In this document: piece by piece, positions 1 to 9,200 of the stretch
How the letters are laid out: each line of letters starts with the position of its first letter
Position numbering within the stretch: the first letter of the stretch is position 1
Origin: Conoideocrella luteorostrata
Lineage: Eukaryota > Ascomycota > Sordariomycetes > Hypocreales > Clavicipitaceae
Assembly (NCBI GenBank): GCA_032433595.1
Contig: JASWJB010000430.1
Coordinates: forward strand, 1 to 30,255
Reading direction: 5' to 3'
DNA: 30,255 nucleotides
Notes under the pieces: model-generated
Database searches by the model: none
Seen by the model: only the letters and a program-made list of their open reading frames with translations
Told to the model about the DNA's origin: nothing
Translations under genes and position numbers: made by a program

Positions 1-230
1 CGGCACCTAGCCTCCTCCTTTTCCCGCGACCAGTCTTCTCCTTTTTCTCACAACCCAAGCGAAAAACCACCCATCCCGCCGGCATTTTGTGCGCTGCCCG
101 CCGCAGAGTGGCCGCGCGCGCCGGGAGTGCCTCGTATCGCAATTCTGTTCACTGCATCGGGTGCGCGGCGTCTTTTCGAGTCGATTGCGCCAGGTTTCGT
201 GCTGTTTGGGGCACTGGGTAACGAGTTGCG
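1..230 (+). repeat. Left terminal inverted repeat (copy A)
   Basis: GC-rich sequence starting CGGCACCTAGCCTCCTCC. It matches the reverse complement of 5020-5252 and is directly repeated at 5344 onward. Similarity with the third copy continues past the inverted repeat to about base 410: both have a CA-rich run, then a CCTTGCAAAA segment, then a GTCACGCCG(g/a)GTTGGGGCAT segment. This shows A and C are left ends of the same family and not just matching short tips. Any reading frames here are reflections of the repeat. Confidence 0.85.
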
Positions 231-429
231 TGCGAGCCCCTATTGCCGCACCCAGACCAAGACCGCACATACCTGCTCACACACACACTCACCATGGGAC
301 GCGCCTTGCAAAAGGTCTTGTAAAAAGCGAAAACCTGATCCGGCAAAATCCGCGCGGCTGCGCCGCGCCCTGCCCGCGCCGTCACGCCGGGTTGGGGCAT
401 ATGGCAGTAGCAGTTTCGCAGGGCGTGAG

Positions 430-2243
430 CAGTCGTCTGATAAAACATCGTCTGAATTCTCGTGTGAGAAACTGATTCATTATTCTGTCAGCTTCGACCA
501 AGTCTGCCAAGTTCCTCCGTCAACATCCTTTCAAATAATAGATAGCCAGCTCTGTAGCACCCTTATTAATTCCTATATATATATATATATTAAAGGCGTT
601 TCAATACGCGGCCCGCCCGGCCGTGACAATTGCTTCATAAACGCAAAAACGATGTATTCAAATCTGTCTATCTAAGAAGAAAAAAAAAAAAGTCAAAGTG
701 GAAGGCTCGATATCGCCGTATAAATATCGTGGCCGAAAGGTAACCAACCACGTGACCTACTCCGCCCTTCCTGTTGTGCTTGACGGCAGGATTCCAGCAG
801 AATCGCTAATTAATCACCCCCGATTAACTATATCACTGACTGCACACAATGTTGCATGTGTCCAAGGGTTTAACGTGCCAAGTTTCCAGCATTTTTTTTG
901 TCAAAGTTGGATGAATAGACAGCTGCGAGACTCTGCGTTGTCATCGACATTCAACAGGGCACGAGTCAGACGGTCGCAGCACCTTATTAACCGCCGATTT
1001 CTGATATACGAGAACATGCAATGCATATGTCAAGTTATTAGACCGAACTCTAGAATTACAGAATTTCACTGAATGTAACAGCAAAACGGTCTCAACGGGA
1101 TTAATGCCTCAAGTCAAGATAGAATACGGGATACCCTTGGGCTCTACAGCGGTAGCAATGAGTAGTTAGTATTTCATGCAAAAATAGGTATTGTGCTCCG
1201 TCTACCGTGTATTATTGGTTCGTGCGAAGTGGGTCTGCCTACTAAGGTGCGCATGGTGAGATGATCATCAGCGCATCGTTTGATCAGTGCTGCCGAGTCT
1301 ACGGAGTAGTGACAGACCCATCGCACGACTCGTGGTCCGGTATGAAGCATCGCGCGACGGGGTCGATCCATCCTGGGAACCGCCGTTTTTAACCCTGGTC
1401 GCCGGGCTAATCCCGTTGAGGTATGGAGCAACTATTCCGCCGCTGTTACTGCTGGTCCCGAAATGGATCGCCCGGTCATGTCAGACTGTTTCGTAGATCC
1501 GTTCGTCCAAATCTCTTGAACCCAACTTGAAACAATGACTCCAGACATGACCGGTCAGCCAACCAGTACAAATTCTCAAACATGGAACCTCTCGATCGGA
1601 ACGGAAAGTGGATTGTCGCTAAGCTCCAATTCCCAGATCTATCGAGTCCCAGTCGATATCATCAGATGGCCATGTTTCGGGCGTCAGCCAGCGCACGAGT
1701 GCCGAACCGGCAAAACAGCCATGGGCGACAGTGAACCAGCCGGGATTTCCTTCATAATGGCAGCGAAACCATTTGGAGCCAGCTCGTGCATGAACCATGC
1801 CAACGAATATGGCCGGTGGGATGTGGAGAATGTTCCACTAATCAGAGTTTATTTCAGCATGAAAGGGGCTTCAGGACTCTGACAGCCAAGACCAGCGCTC
1901 CTTCATCCGAAAGAGTAACCTTTTTGCTTTGTGGTTCACTGCCTGCGAGCGCATTGGCGTCGGAGATGGCCGCGGGTTCTAAATTAGATCGATCAATCCT
2001 AACATTTCTGTCCTCAAAACTCCCTCAACATTGCAAGTATCCTTGTCATTATGCCTCCTTCGGGCATCATGACTCAGGCTCAGCCGGCTGGTATCTACTA
2101 CTTGGAGCTCTGCCGGGCTTGAAATTAAAAAAAAATTGCAGTAAATGATCGATACAGTTAGATAGCCCAGAGTCATGCTGCCTGAGCTGAGTTTTCATAT
2201 GACAGATGAGCAACTCATGTCACTCGACGAAGCGCTTGCTTCA
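430..2243. other. Internal element sequence with no recognisable gene
   Basis: About 1.8 kb between the left terminal repeat and the TATA box of the enterotoxin-like gene. Reading frames are short, overlap on both strands and encode nothing I recognise. The stretch has a (TA)n microsatellite at about 574-591 and an A-rich run near 675-690. It may be decayed element sequence or upstream regulatory DNA. I see no transposase remnant that I can support. Confidence 0.5.
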
Positions 2244-2251
2244 CATATAAA
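2244..2251 (+). promoter_or_regulatory. Probable TATA box of the enterotoxin-like gene
   Basis: An ATATAAAAAC stretch lies about 105 bp upstream of the chosen ATG at 2352. It argues for starting at 2352 and against the in-frame ATG at 2175, which lies upstream of this box. Confidence 0.4.
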
Positions 2252-2351
2252 AACAAGCCGCCTTCCGTCCATCTTTGCTGTAGAGCCTCATACTCATAGT
2301 TCCAAATTTAACAAACAAGCAAGCTGCAAGTTAAGCTTGCACACGACCAAG

Positions 2352-4841
2352 ATGCACTGGAAGCGATTCTTTGTGTCAGCCGCCCCTCTATGGCTTTCAT
2401 GGCTAGAGTCTGTAAACGCCAGCGTCTTGCCAAACACCACACTTGCCCGTCGACAACCTAATCAGACAAAAGGCCAGTATGTCTACCGCGGAGATAACCG
2501 GTCCCCACGAGAGATCAGGGAAGCTGGAGGGTTCCAGCCTCAGGGAGACCACTGGGAAGAAGACGATCAGGCATTTATTATAGAGCGCCACTACCATGCG
2601 GGTCCGCGAGAATGCCACGAACAAGGCTTCCGAACTGCATACGTATCAATGGCACAACAAAGAGAAACATCTGAAAATTATGGCATGTGGCTTTATGAGA
2701 TCCGTGCCACGCCCAATATCATCAATGACGGCTGGCCAGAGTCGGAAGTTATGGCGCTGGGAGGTGCTCACTGGACGCAGATAAGAAGATACACACATAT
2801 GAGAGATACGGATGACAACAGAGTAGATGAGGCTGCTTGGTTGGACAATCCGGAATATGACAGAGAAAGATTCGAAAATCCGGAATATACCGACTATTAC
2901 CAAGTGAGTGACGACTTTCCAGAAGGATTAAGCGACGGTAACCTGCCATCGGATTCAGATTCGGACTCTGGAAGCGATAGTGAGGATAGCGATCCTGAAA
3001 ACAACCGCCGCCCTCAGCGGCGTTTATTTAATGCGGCAAATCGGTGGATGGACCGAACTGATGGTATATATGAGACGTATGGTGGATTTCCGCCCAAATT
3101 CCGGCCAAATACTACGCCCAGAGATGACGTGCCCGGATCACCGATACCATCAACCTCGTCAGCCGGACATGATGCCCCCGGACCATCCAGACCATCAACC
3201 TCATCAGCCGGACATGATGCCCCCGGACCATCCGGACCATCAACCTCATCCCCCGCGAATACGAATTCCGAGGAAGAGTCAGGTAAGAGGGTCTGCTTCC
3301 AGGGATCGGCTTGCATACAGGTCCGATGTGCTAACATTTTAACATGAAGACGTTGTGCGAAGCCTGTTTCACTTTCTCAACATAAGCCCTGAACGGCAAA
3401 TGCAGGTTTTCCCCAACCAACCCCAAGTCGTTTCAGCAGCTCGTACCGAGCTCGAGGAAGGGGCCTGTCCTGCTTGGACAAGTAAACACGGCTCGAAACG
3501 TCCCAGCAACTCGGAGCATCACGACGGCTCGCAAGGTCCCAGCAGCTCGACGCATCCCGGCAACTCGGAGCATCACGACGGCTCGGAAGGTCCCAGCAGC
3601 TCGAAGCTTCCCGGCAACTCGGAGCATCACGACGGCTCACAAGGTCCCAGCAGCTCGAAGCATCCCGGTCCCAGCAACCCCAACGCGAAAAATTCCAAAA
3701 GAGTAGACAGGAAACTCGGGCTGGCAATCCGCGATAACGGTATTTTTTTATTATTTCCCCGCGATTCAAGTGAAAGAATTTAGACTAACAATCTCCCCCA
3801 GGGAAAGGAAACATAGATGGCTGTTGCAGGGTTTACAAAAAATTGATGAAGGCTTTGCCCAAGAGGCATCACAAGAGTAAGGGCAATGACAAGGATAAGG
3901 GAAAGAAAAAGGCCCCAAAGCCGGCCAGCGTTGTCTTCGTCGGAGACTATCTATGGCCAGAGGAAGTCAAGAAGCAAGGCGGATTCCTACCCAGGGCCAC
4001 TACGCCGTCCGGTCCAAAATATGAGATTGCAGGATCCAACAGCGGCAAGGAAGGTGATAAAGTTGAGATCGACTTGCAAACATACCTGGTCCCGGCATTC
4101 ATGACTCTCGGATCAGCGGCACATTATGCAGCGGACTCTGCTTCTAAAAAGACTGCAGGCTTTTCCGGCATTGTATATGCTATCCACGCCACCCCCAATA
4201 TTATCAATTTAGGAAATAATGCCGCTGCCGTTGCCGGCATCCGATGGTCTCAGGTCCTTGGCTGGATGCAAGTCCCTGAGAACTACTCCCCTCCAGAAGA
4301 TAACCCACAGGAGCGTGCAAAGCTGAAAGAACACTTTACTAAGGCGTTCAAGACAAACATGACTCTTTTTACCTCAAACAAAGACTATGACCATAAGTTT
4401 GACCGGTATAAAACCACGGTTAATATGCAGCAAGACATAAGCAACGTTAACAATCTTGAGGAGTTTATGAAGAAGAATGGAAAGGCAGTAGGCTGGACCA
4501 GTGGAGTTCCCCTGTTGGAGGGTAAAGCTATCTCGGGCGAGGCCTCAAAAGCGGCAAAGAATGAAAACAAAGTGGCAGCTCCTCATGAGTCATCTGTGTG
4601 GGATAATATTAAGACCTACGCAAAATCTCATGCCGTGGCCCTTGCGCTCTTGCCAGCGGTGGTGGCATTGAATTTTATTCCTGGGTTGGGTGAGGCGGCT
4701 GACGCAGCCGAGCTTGCGGCTCTGGGTACAGAATCGGTCGAAGCTATAGAGCTGGAGGAAGCTGGAGCATCTACGTTGAGCGGTGTAGGCAAGGGGCTGA
4801 CCGAGATACTCAAAGACGTCGCCAAGCTAAAGGTTGATTAG
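2352..4841 (+). CDS. Secreted two-domain enterotoxin-A-like ADP-ribosyltransferase (second domain degenerate)
   Basis: Proposed three-exon gene: exons 2352-3282, 3350-3739 and 3802-4841, with introns of 67 and 62 nt having GT-AG ends and CTAAC-like branch sites, all keeping frame. Product 786 aa. The ATG at 2352 opens with a signal peptide (about residues 1-23) followed by a dibasic RR site, suggesting secretion and Kex2-type processing. Domain 1 (about 40-160) has the features of the heat-labile enterotoxin A / cholera A fold: YRGD with Arg46, a Ser99 motif (SMA where STS is usual), an ATPNIIN segment, and Glu130-x-Glu132 before ALGG. These are the NAD-binding and catalytic positions of the family, so activity is plausible. 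A Ser/Pro/Asp-rich linker holds two sets of tandem repeats. Domain 2 (about 480-600) keeps the fold signatures (GD..W..E....GGF, ATPNIIN, GIRWSQ) but has Val487 in place of Arg and G-N-N in place of Glu-x-Glu. Near the C-terminus is a hydrophobic Ala/Leu/Gly-rich stretch (about 710-750). Target and substrate are unknown. The three exons could instead be separate decayed genes, but the consistent splicing frames favour one gene. Confidence 0.72.
3147..3252 (+). repeat. 45-bp (15-aa) tandem repeats in the first linker
   Basis: Units start at 3147, 3192 and 3237 (third partial) and encode a repeat with core GHDAPGPS and PSTSSA. The period is a multiple of three, so copy-number change would keep frame. 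It lies at the end of exon 1 of the enterotoxin-like gene. Confidence 0.85.
3507..3668 (+). repeat. 54-bp (18-aa) tandem repeats in the second linker
   Basis: Three units start at 3507, 3561 and 3615, with core NSEHHDGS(Q/E)GPSSS. They lie in exon 2 of the enterotoxin-like gene and are unrelated to the 45-bp repeats of exon 1. The repeats also create long antisense open frames that I do not regard as genes. Confidence 0.85.
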
Positions 4842-5019
4842 ACGACACGGAAAATTCGTTGTTGGTTGTTGGTGTTGACGGCACGTTGAGGCATTCTATT
4901 AGGATCCTTCCATGTACAGTCAAATGTGTGATTTCTTCTCGAATTGGTGCTAGTTTAGTCCGTGGCTATAGAACCCTTCAATTAGATAAAAATCAAGGAC
5001 AATTCCACTGCTTTAGAGA

Positions 5020-5252
5020 ACGCACGCAACGCAACGCCAAGCGCTCATGGCGGCACCAAACCTGGCGCAACGATGCAGAAAAGCGCGGCGCATTCAATGC
5101 ACATGCAATACAGGCGCGAGCAGACACTCCCGGCGCGCGCGGCAACTTGCGGCGGGCAGCGCACAAAATGCCGGCGGGATGGGTGGTTTTCCGCTTGGGT
5201 TGTGAGAAAAAGGAGAAGACTGGTCGCGGGAAAAGGAGGAGGCTAGGTGCCG
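5020..5252 (-). repeat. Right terminal inverted repeat (copy B)
   Basis: The reverse complement matches bases 1 to about 230. The outer 104 bp have about one mismatch with copy A; inward identity is patchy but still clear (a GCGCCAGGTTT segment is shared). Homology stops near 5020. The 4842-5020 stretch between the toxin-like gene and this repeat holds no gene that I can see. Confidence 0.85.
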
Positions 5253-5343
5253 TGTTCCTTTTACTAGGACTAACGACTCTTGGAGTATCTACTCCATCTA
5301 GTATAGTAGCTACTACAAGGTCTCCATCCTAGTAAAAGGAATA
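5253..5343. repeat. Inverted-repeat spacer between copies B and C
   Basis: The 91-bp spacer begins TGTTCCTTTTACTAGGA (5253-5269) and ends with its near-perfect reverse complement at 5327-5343, then the next CGGCACC. The terminal repeat of the family may therefore extend about 17 bp or more beyond CGGCACC. The interior also has small palindromes such as GGAGTATCTACTCC. Confidence 0.75.
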
Positions 5344-5775
5344 CGGCACCTAGCCTCCTCCTTTTCCAGCGACCAGTCTTCTCCTTTTTCTCACAACCCA
5401 AGCGAAAAACCACCCATCCCGCCGGCATTTTGTGCGCTGCCCGCCGCAGAGTGGCCGCGCGCGCCGGGAGTGCCTGCTTTTGCCTTTATTGCATGTGCAT
5501 TGTGTGCGCGGCGTTAATACGAGTCGTTTGCACCAGGTTTCGTGCCGTTGCGAGTGCGGGCTGTCGAGTTGCTGCCGGGCCCCTGACCGCACACACACAG
5601 GTAGGTAGGTAGGTAGGTAGGTAGGCAGGTAGGCGGCCAAGGCGCCCTCGCTGCCGTTAGAAATACATGCGCGAGCCTTGCAAAATCGTCATGTAAACAG
5701 TGCGCCAAAATCCGAAAGACTTCTTAGCCCTGCGCGCGTCGTCACGCCGAGTTGGGGCATAGGGCATTCGTGTCT
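5344..5775 (+). repeat. Third, solo left-end copy (copy C)
   Basis: Nearly identical to bases 1-130 and recognisably similar to bases 130-410, with more mismatches and indels further in. It ends near the GTCACGCCGAGTTGGGGCAT segment at about 5740-5760, after which similarity is lost. I did not find a matching opposite end before the PKS-NRPS gene. This looks like the truncated left end of another element, next to the 3' side of the cluster. Confidence 0.75.
5600..5636 (+). repeat. (GGTA)n microsatellite
   Basis: Consecutive AGGT units with two interruptions, inside copy C at the place where copy A has a CA-rich tract. A simple repeat, not a telomeric one. Confidence 0.9.
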
Positions 5776-6209
5776 GCTTCCTTCATAGCACGACATGTAG
5801 TAGAGACAACCAGGCAAAAGAACGCTTGTCCAAGTGTACGTACGGCGGGTTAGGATAGTTGGCAGTGGGCAGGGCGCAGGCATAGACAGAGAGTTGCTTG
5901 CCACCCAGTTTACTGAGGCATGCATGAGCAATTACTACCGAGGCCTTGTCACCATGTGGCAGCTACGAATCATCCGATCTGGGCTACCTAAGAGACGAGA
6001 TATATTCATTATCCTCTACATACTATTTATAACCCCATCATAGGCAGCTATGATGGGGCAACAGTCAATAATGCAGGTTATAGGTAAAAAGTGGTAGACA
6101 AGAGGCAAATCACGCCGCGTAGGAAAACAGCTGTAGTTATTGTACATGCTAGTGCTGGAATCCCTCGTCAAGCATACGAGCAATCACTTGGCCACCCTAG
6201 CGCGCCTCT
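5776..6209. other. 3' flank of the PKS-NRPS, no gene seen
   Basis: About 430 bp between repeat copy C and the PKS-NRPS stop codon. Reading frames are short and unrecognised. It contains the hairpin at 6033-6058 and probably the PKS-NRPS 3' untranslated region. Confidence 0.5.
6033..6058. repeat. 11-bp perfect inverted repeat downstream of the PKS-NRPS
   Basis: CCCCATCATAG (6033-6043), a four-base loop, then CTATGATGGGG (6048-6058). It lies about 150 bp past the PKS-NRPS stop and could form a hairpin in the 3' end of that transcript. A function in 3'-end formation is only a guess, since fungal termination does not normally rely on hairpins. Confidence 0.6.
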
Positions 6210-9200
6210 TTAATTGCCCAAGTAGGGATATCGTAACGTCTCCTCTTTTTCATCGACCGCTTCCAGGAAACTAGGAATAAGTGGCTCAATGCCCCGTTCC
6301 AGCGCCAGGGAGCTCCACTCTTGCAAGCTATACTCTTGGAATGGCCGACCACGCACCTTCTCCATATATTCTTTGAAGCTTTTCACCGGAACCTTCAAAT
6401 TGCTCGAATGGTGAAAAAAAGAAACTCCAGATGTTGTGGACAGTGATCCATTCGAAAGTTTGGTGAACCTGCGTGTCACTAGCGTTGCCATCTCCTCTAC
6501 GATGATCTCTACCTTCTGAAAGTCCAAGTATCCTTCCATTCTTGTAAGGCGGGGCGTCGCACCGAGAATGTCAGAGTAGCGAAGGAGCGAGTTCAGTGCG
6601 TCTTGTTCTGGAGCCTGGTCGCCGATAGGTGTACAGGGACGGTGGATGCTAATGCTTATACTCGTGTGCTCGGCCAGGCGCTCGAGGAAGACTTCGCTAG
6701 CCCATTTGGTTGCTGTGAGCCCGTCAGAGCCGTCGAGCGGAGGAGGATATAAGAATACTGAGGTGGGCCCGAGGGCCGTCTGCCCGGACTGGAGGATGAC
6801 TCTCCCGGACGATATGTAGTGGAGGGGTACTTGTGACCGGAGGGCAAACTCGGCGAGGCGATGAGTTGAGCCAAGGTTGGGCGCTTTCAAGGAGCTGTAT
6901 GTGTTGAGACAGTGGCCGTTGGAGCCGTTGTGGACCACGACGTCGATACATCCTTGGAGGGACGCCCATTCGGTAGTAGAAAGGCCGAGTGTTGAGTCGA
7001 CAAGGGTTCCATAATAGAGCGATACTTTTTCACACGCGGGAAGGACGTGCTCCTGCTCCCTCTCCACGGCGATACAATGCACTCTGTCCACCTCGGGCAT
7101 CTGCAGAAAAACCTGCACCAGCACTCTCCCCAGAAAGCTTGTCGAACCGGCGAGGAGGATGTGGCAACCCGATCCGTGGTCGCGTGTAGATGGAGTCTTC
7201 TTTGTCGTCAAGCTCGCACAATCGAGGACACTTTGCGGTATGGCTGTTTCCGCGAGCCAGTTAATTGTCAATGGTGGTGCTTCAGCTTTCCGGGCATCAA
7301 TCTTGAGCGCCATCTGTGCCAGTGTGCTGGCACTGTATAGTTCCCGGAGATTGACTGACACTCCTATGGAGGTGCGAATGGCGCCTTGTAATCTGACCAG
7401 CATCGTGGAGTCTCCCCCGACAAGGAAAAAGTCAGACTCGGGTTGAATGTGCTTGCCAGGTAGCAAAACTTGCCAAAGGAGCTTAAGCTCACCCTCGCCC
7501 AACGTGAGTCGTTTTGACGCTTGGCTGACAGTGGTTGGGGGCGGCGCCTTCCATGACATGGCCTCTATTTTTTTTCGGTCAATCTTTCCGTTCGTATTCC
7601 GGGGCAACTCCTCTAGGCAGATGACTGTTGAAGGGTGCATGTATTGTGGCAAGGGGAGATTGCTAGCGAGTTGTTGTAGCTCGACGTCGCTAGCAGTCTG
7701 TGCAGGCATCAGGGCAACAAAGGCGACGAGCGTTTCTGAGACGCCCTGGCCCTTGATACACACCATGGCTGATGACAGAAGATTTGGGTGGCAATTGACC
7801 ATGGTGGAAGCCACGTCTTCAAGATCAATACGAAGTCCTCGAAGCTTGATCTCCGTGTTTCCGTCCATTCGGCCCAAGAGGATCAGCGAACCATCCTCAA
7901 GTAGTTTGGCCCTGTCGCCAGTACGGTACATTCGAGTCCATCCCCTGGCTATATCATCAGGCAAAGCAAATGGATCTTGCACAAACTTCAACCTGGTCTG
8001 CTCCGCATTCAGATATCCCAATGCAACACCGGCGCCACTGATACAGATTTCCCCCGGCTCCCCAGTGGCAACAAGATTGTCGTCCGCATCCACAATATAC
8101 AAAGAAGTGTTTGGAATTGTCCTGCCAACGCTCCTTACTCCTTCGAGCTGCGAGGCAGACATGGTCTCAAAGGTTGTGCACGCGGAAATCTCCGTCACAC
8201 CGTACGAGTCCTGTACCACGGGACAATTCCTTCCCAGCCGTACAAACTCCCTCTTGAGCTGGTCAGTGAAAGGCTCACCACCCAGGCAGGCGTGCTGCCA
8301 TCCGGAGTAGTGGTTGAGGTATTCACGACCATGTTGAAGCATGACGAGGTATTCGGATGGCGTCGCTAGCGTGAAAGAAACGTTGCGGTCGCAAATAATT
8401 TTCGCGATTTCAACTGCATCCCCTCGTACTTCTTGTGGCACAATTACAAGCTTTCCTCCGTTCATTATGGCATTGAGAGTCTGTGCAAGTCCCATGTCGA
8501 ATCCCAATGAGCTTTGCTGAAGAACGACCGTCGAGCTATTGAGACCTAGCTCTTCCCTTTTAGCGGCGAGGTAGTTAATAAACCCGCTCTGGGGCAAACA
8601 GACGCCTTTTGGTTGTCCCGTTGAGCCGCTTGTGTACAATAAAATGGACAAAGAATTACCCTTTGCACTATTTGTGAACTTCATGTTGGGAACTCGATTG
8701 GTTGAAATCTCGGAAATGTTGATGAGAATGGTTGAAATTCCTATTTCCGAGACTTTCTCAGCGGTAGAAGAAACACAAACTAGCACCCTAGCAGAAGATG
8801 CCAATATCATAGCTTTGTGTCTTGCGGCAGGAAGGCTCAGGTCGAGGGGCACATAAACCGCACCGATGCGGAGAATGGCGAGAAAACTTGCGACTGAGTT
8901 GGTGGACGGGTGGCACAAGACTGCGACTGCGTCTCCATGTCCGACTCCTTTCTGGAGTAGAGCTTCTTCAATATGGGTGCTTTGCGCGTGGAGCTGGAAA
9001 TAGCTGAAATCCCCATCTTGGTCCGTGACTGCAATTCCATCTCCATATAGGTCAGTCATATCCTGGAACCTTTCGGACAAGGTTGCTGGCCAACCGTGAG
9101 ACATTCGCTCGCCACGTTGAACAGAGAGACCATCCTCATTCATGGGAAAAGCATTATAGAGACTGCTCTGAACGGAAAGCGACGGATCTAAGGACACATT

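Larger units (their letters stand above)
1..5252. mobile_element. Transposon-like element with ~230-bp terminal inverted repeats carrying an enterotoxin-like gene
   Basis: The first ~230 bases are repeated in inverted orientation at about 5020-5252. The outermost 104 bp differ at about one position, and similarity fades inward. The inverted ends bracket one recognisable gene, the two-domain ADP-ribosyltransferase-like protein at 2352-4841. I found no transposase or other transposition gene between the ends, so the element would be non-autonomous. Long inverted ends around captured host sequence resemble Mutator-like (Pack-MULE-type) elements, but that class is inference. The left outer boundary cannot be placed because base 1 lies in the repeat, so a target-site duplication cannot be tested. 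An alternative is two unrelated insertions of the same short repeat in opposite orientation around a resident gene. Confidence 0.6.

Noticed and set aside
89..675. Overlapping frames within and after the left terminal repeat
   Set aside because: They follow the repeat sequence (similar frames appear in copy C), change frame between copies and carry no recognisable domain.
2175..2351. Upstream in-frame ATG at 2175 as start of the enterotoxin-like gene
   Set aside because: It precedes the likely TATA box, and the signal peptide begins exactly at the ATG at 2352.
3377..3769. A 130-codon minus-strand frame across the 54-bp repeats
   Set aside because: Its repetitive Cys/Trp/Arg-rich product is a by-product of translating the repeat in the wrong strand; the plus strand has consistent splicing and domain context.
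3843..4841. A separate second enterotoxin-like gene
   Set aside because: The frame is open upstream to a good CAG acceptor at 3801 that joins in phase with exon 2. It has no signal peptide or promoter of its own, so one gene with three exons is the better model, though not proven.
5600..5636. Telomere-type repeat
   Set aside because: The unit is GGTA, not the fungal TTAGGG, and it sits within a repeat copy; it is a plain microsatellite.
7447..8310. A 287-codon open frame antisense to the PKS-NRPS adenylation domain
   Set aside because: It mirrors highly conserved A-domain coding sequence, shows no protein-family features and has no promoter context. It is a shadow of the real gene.
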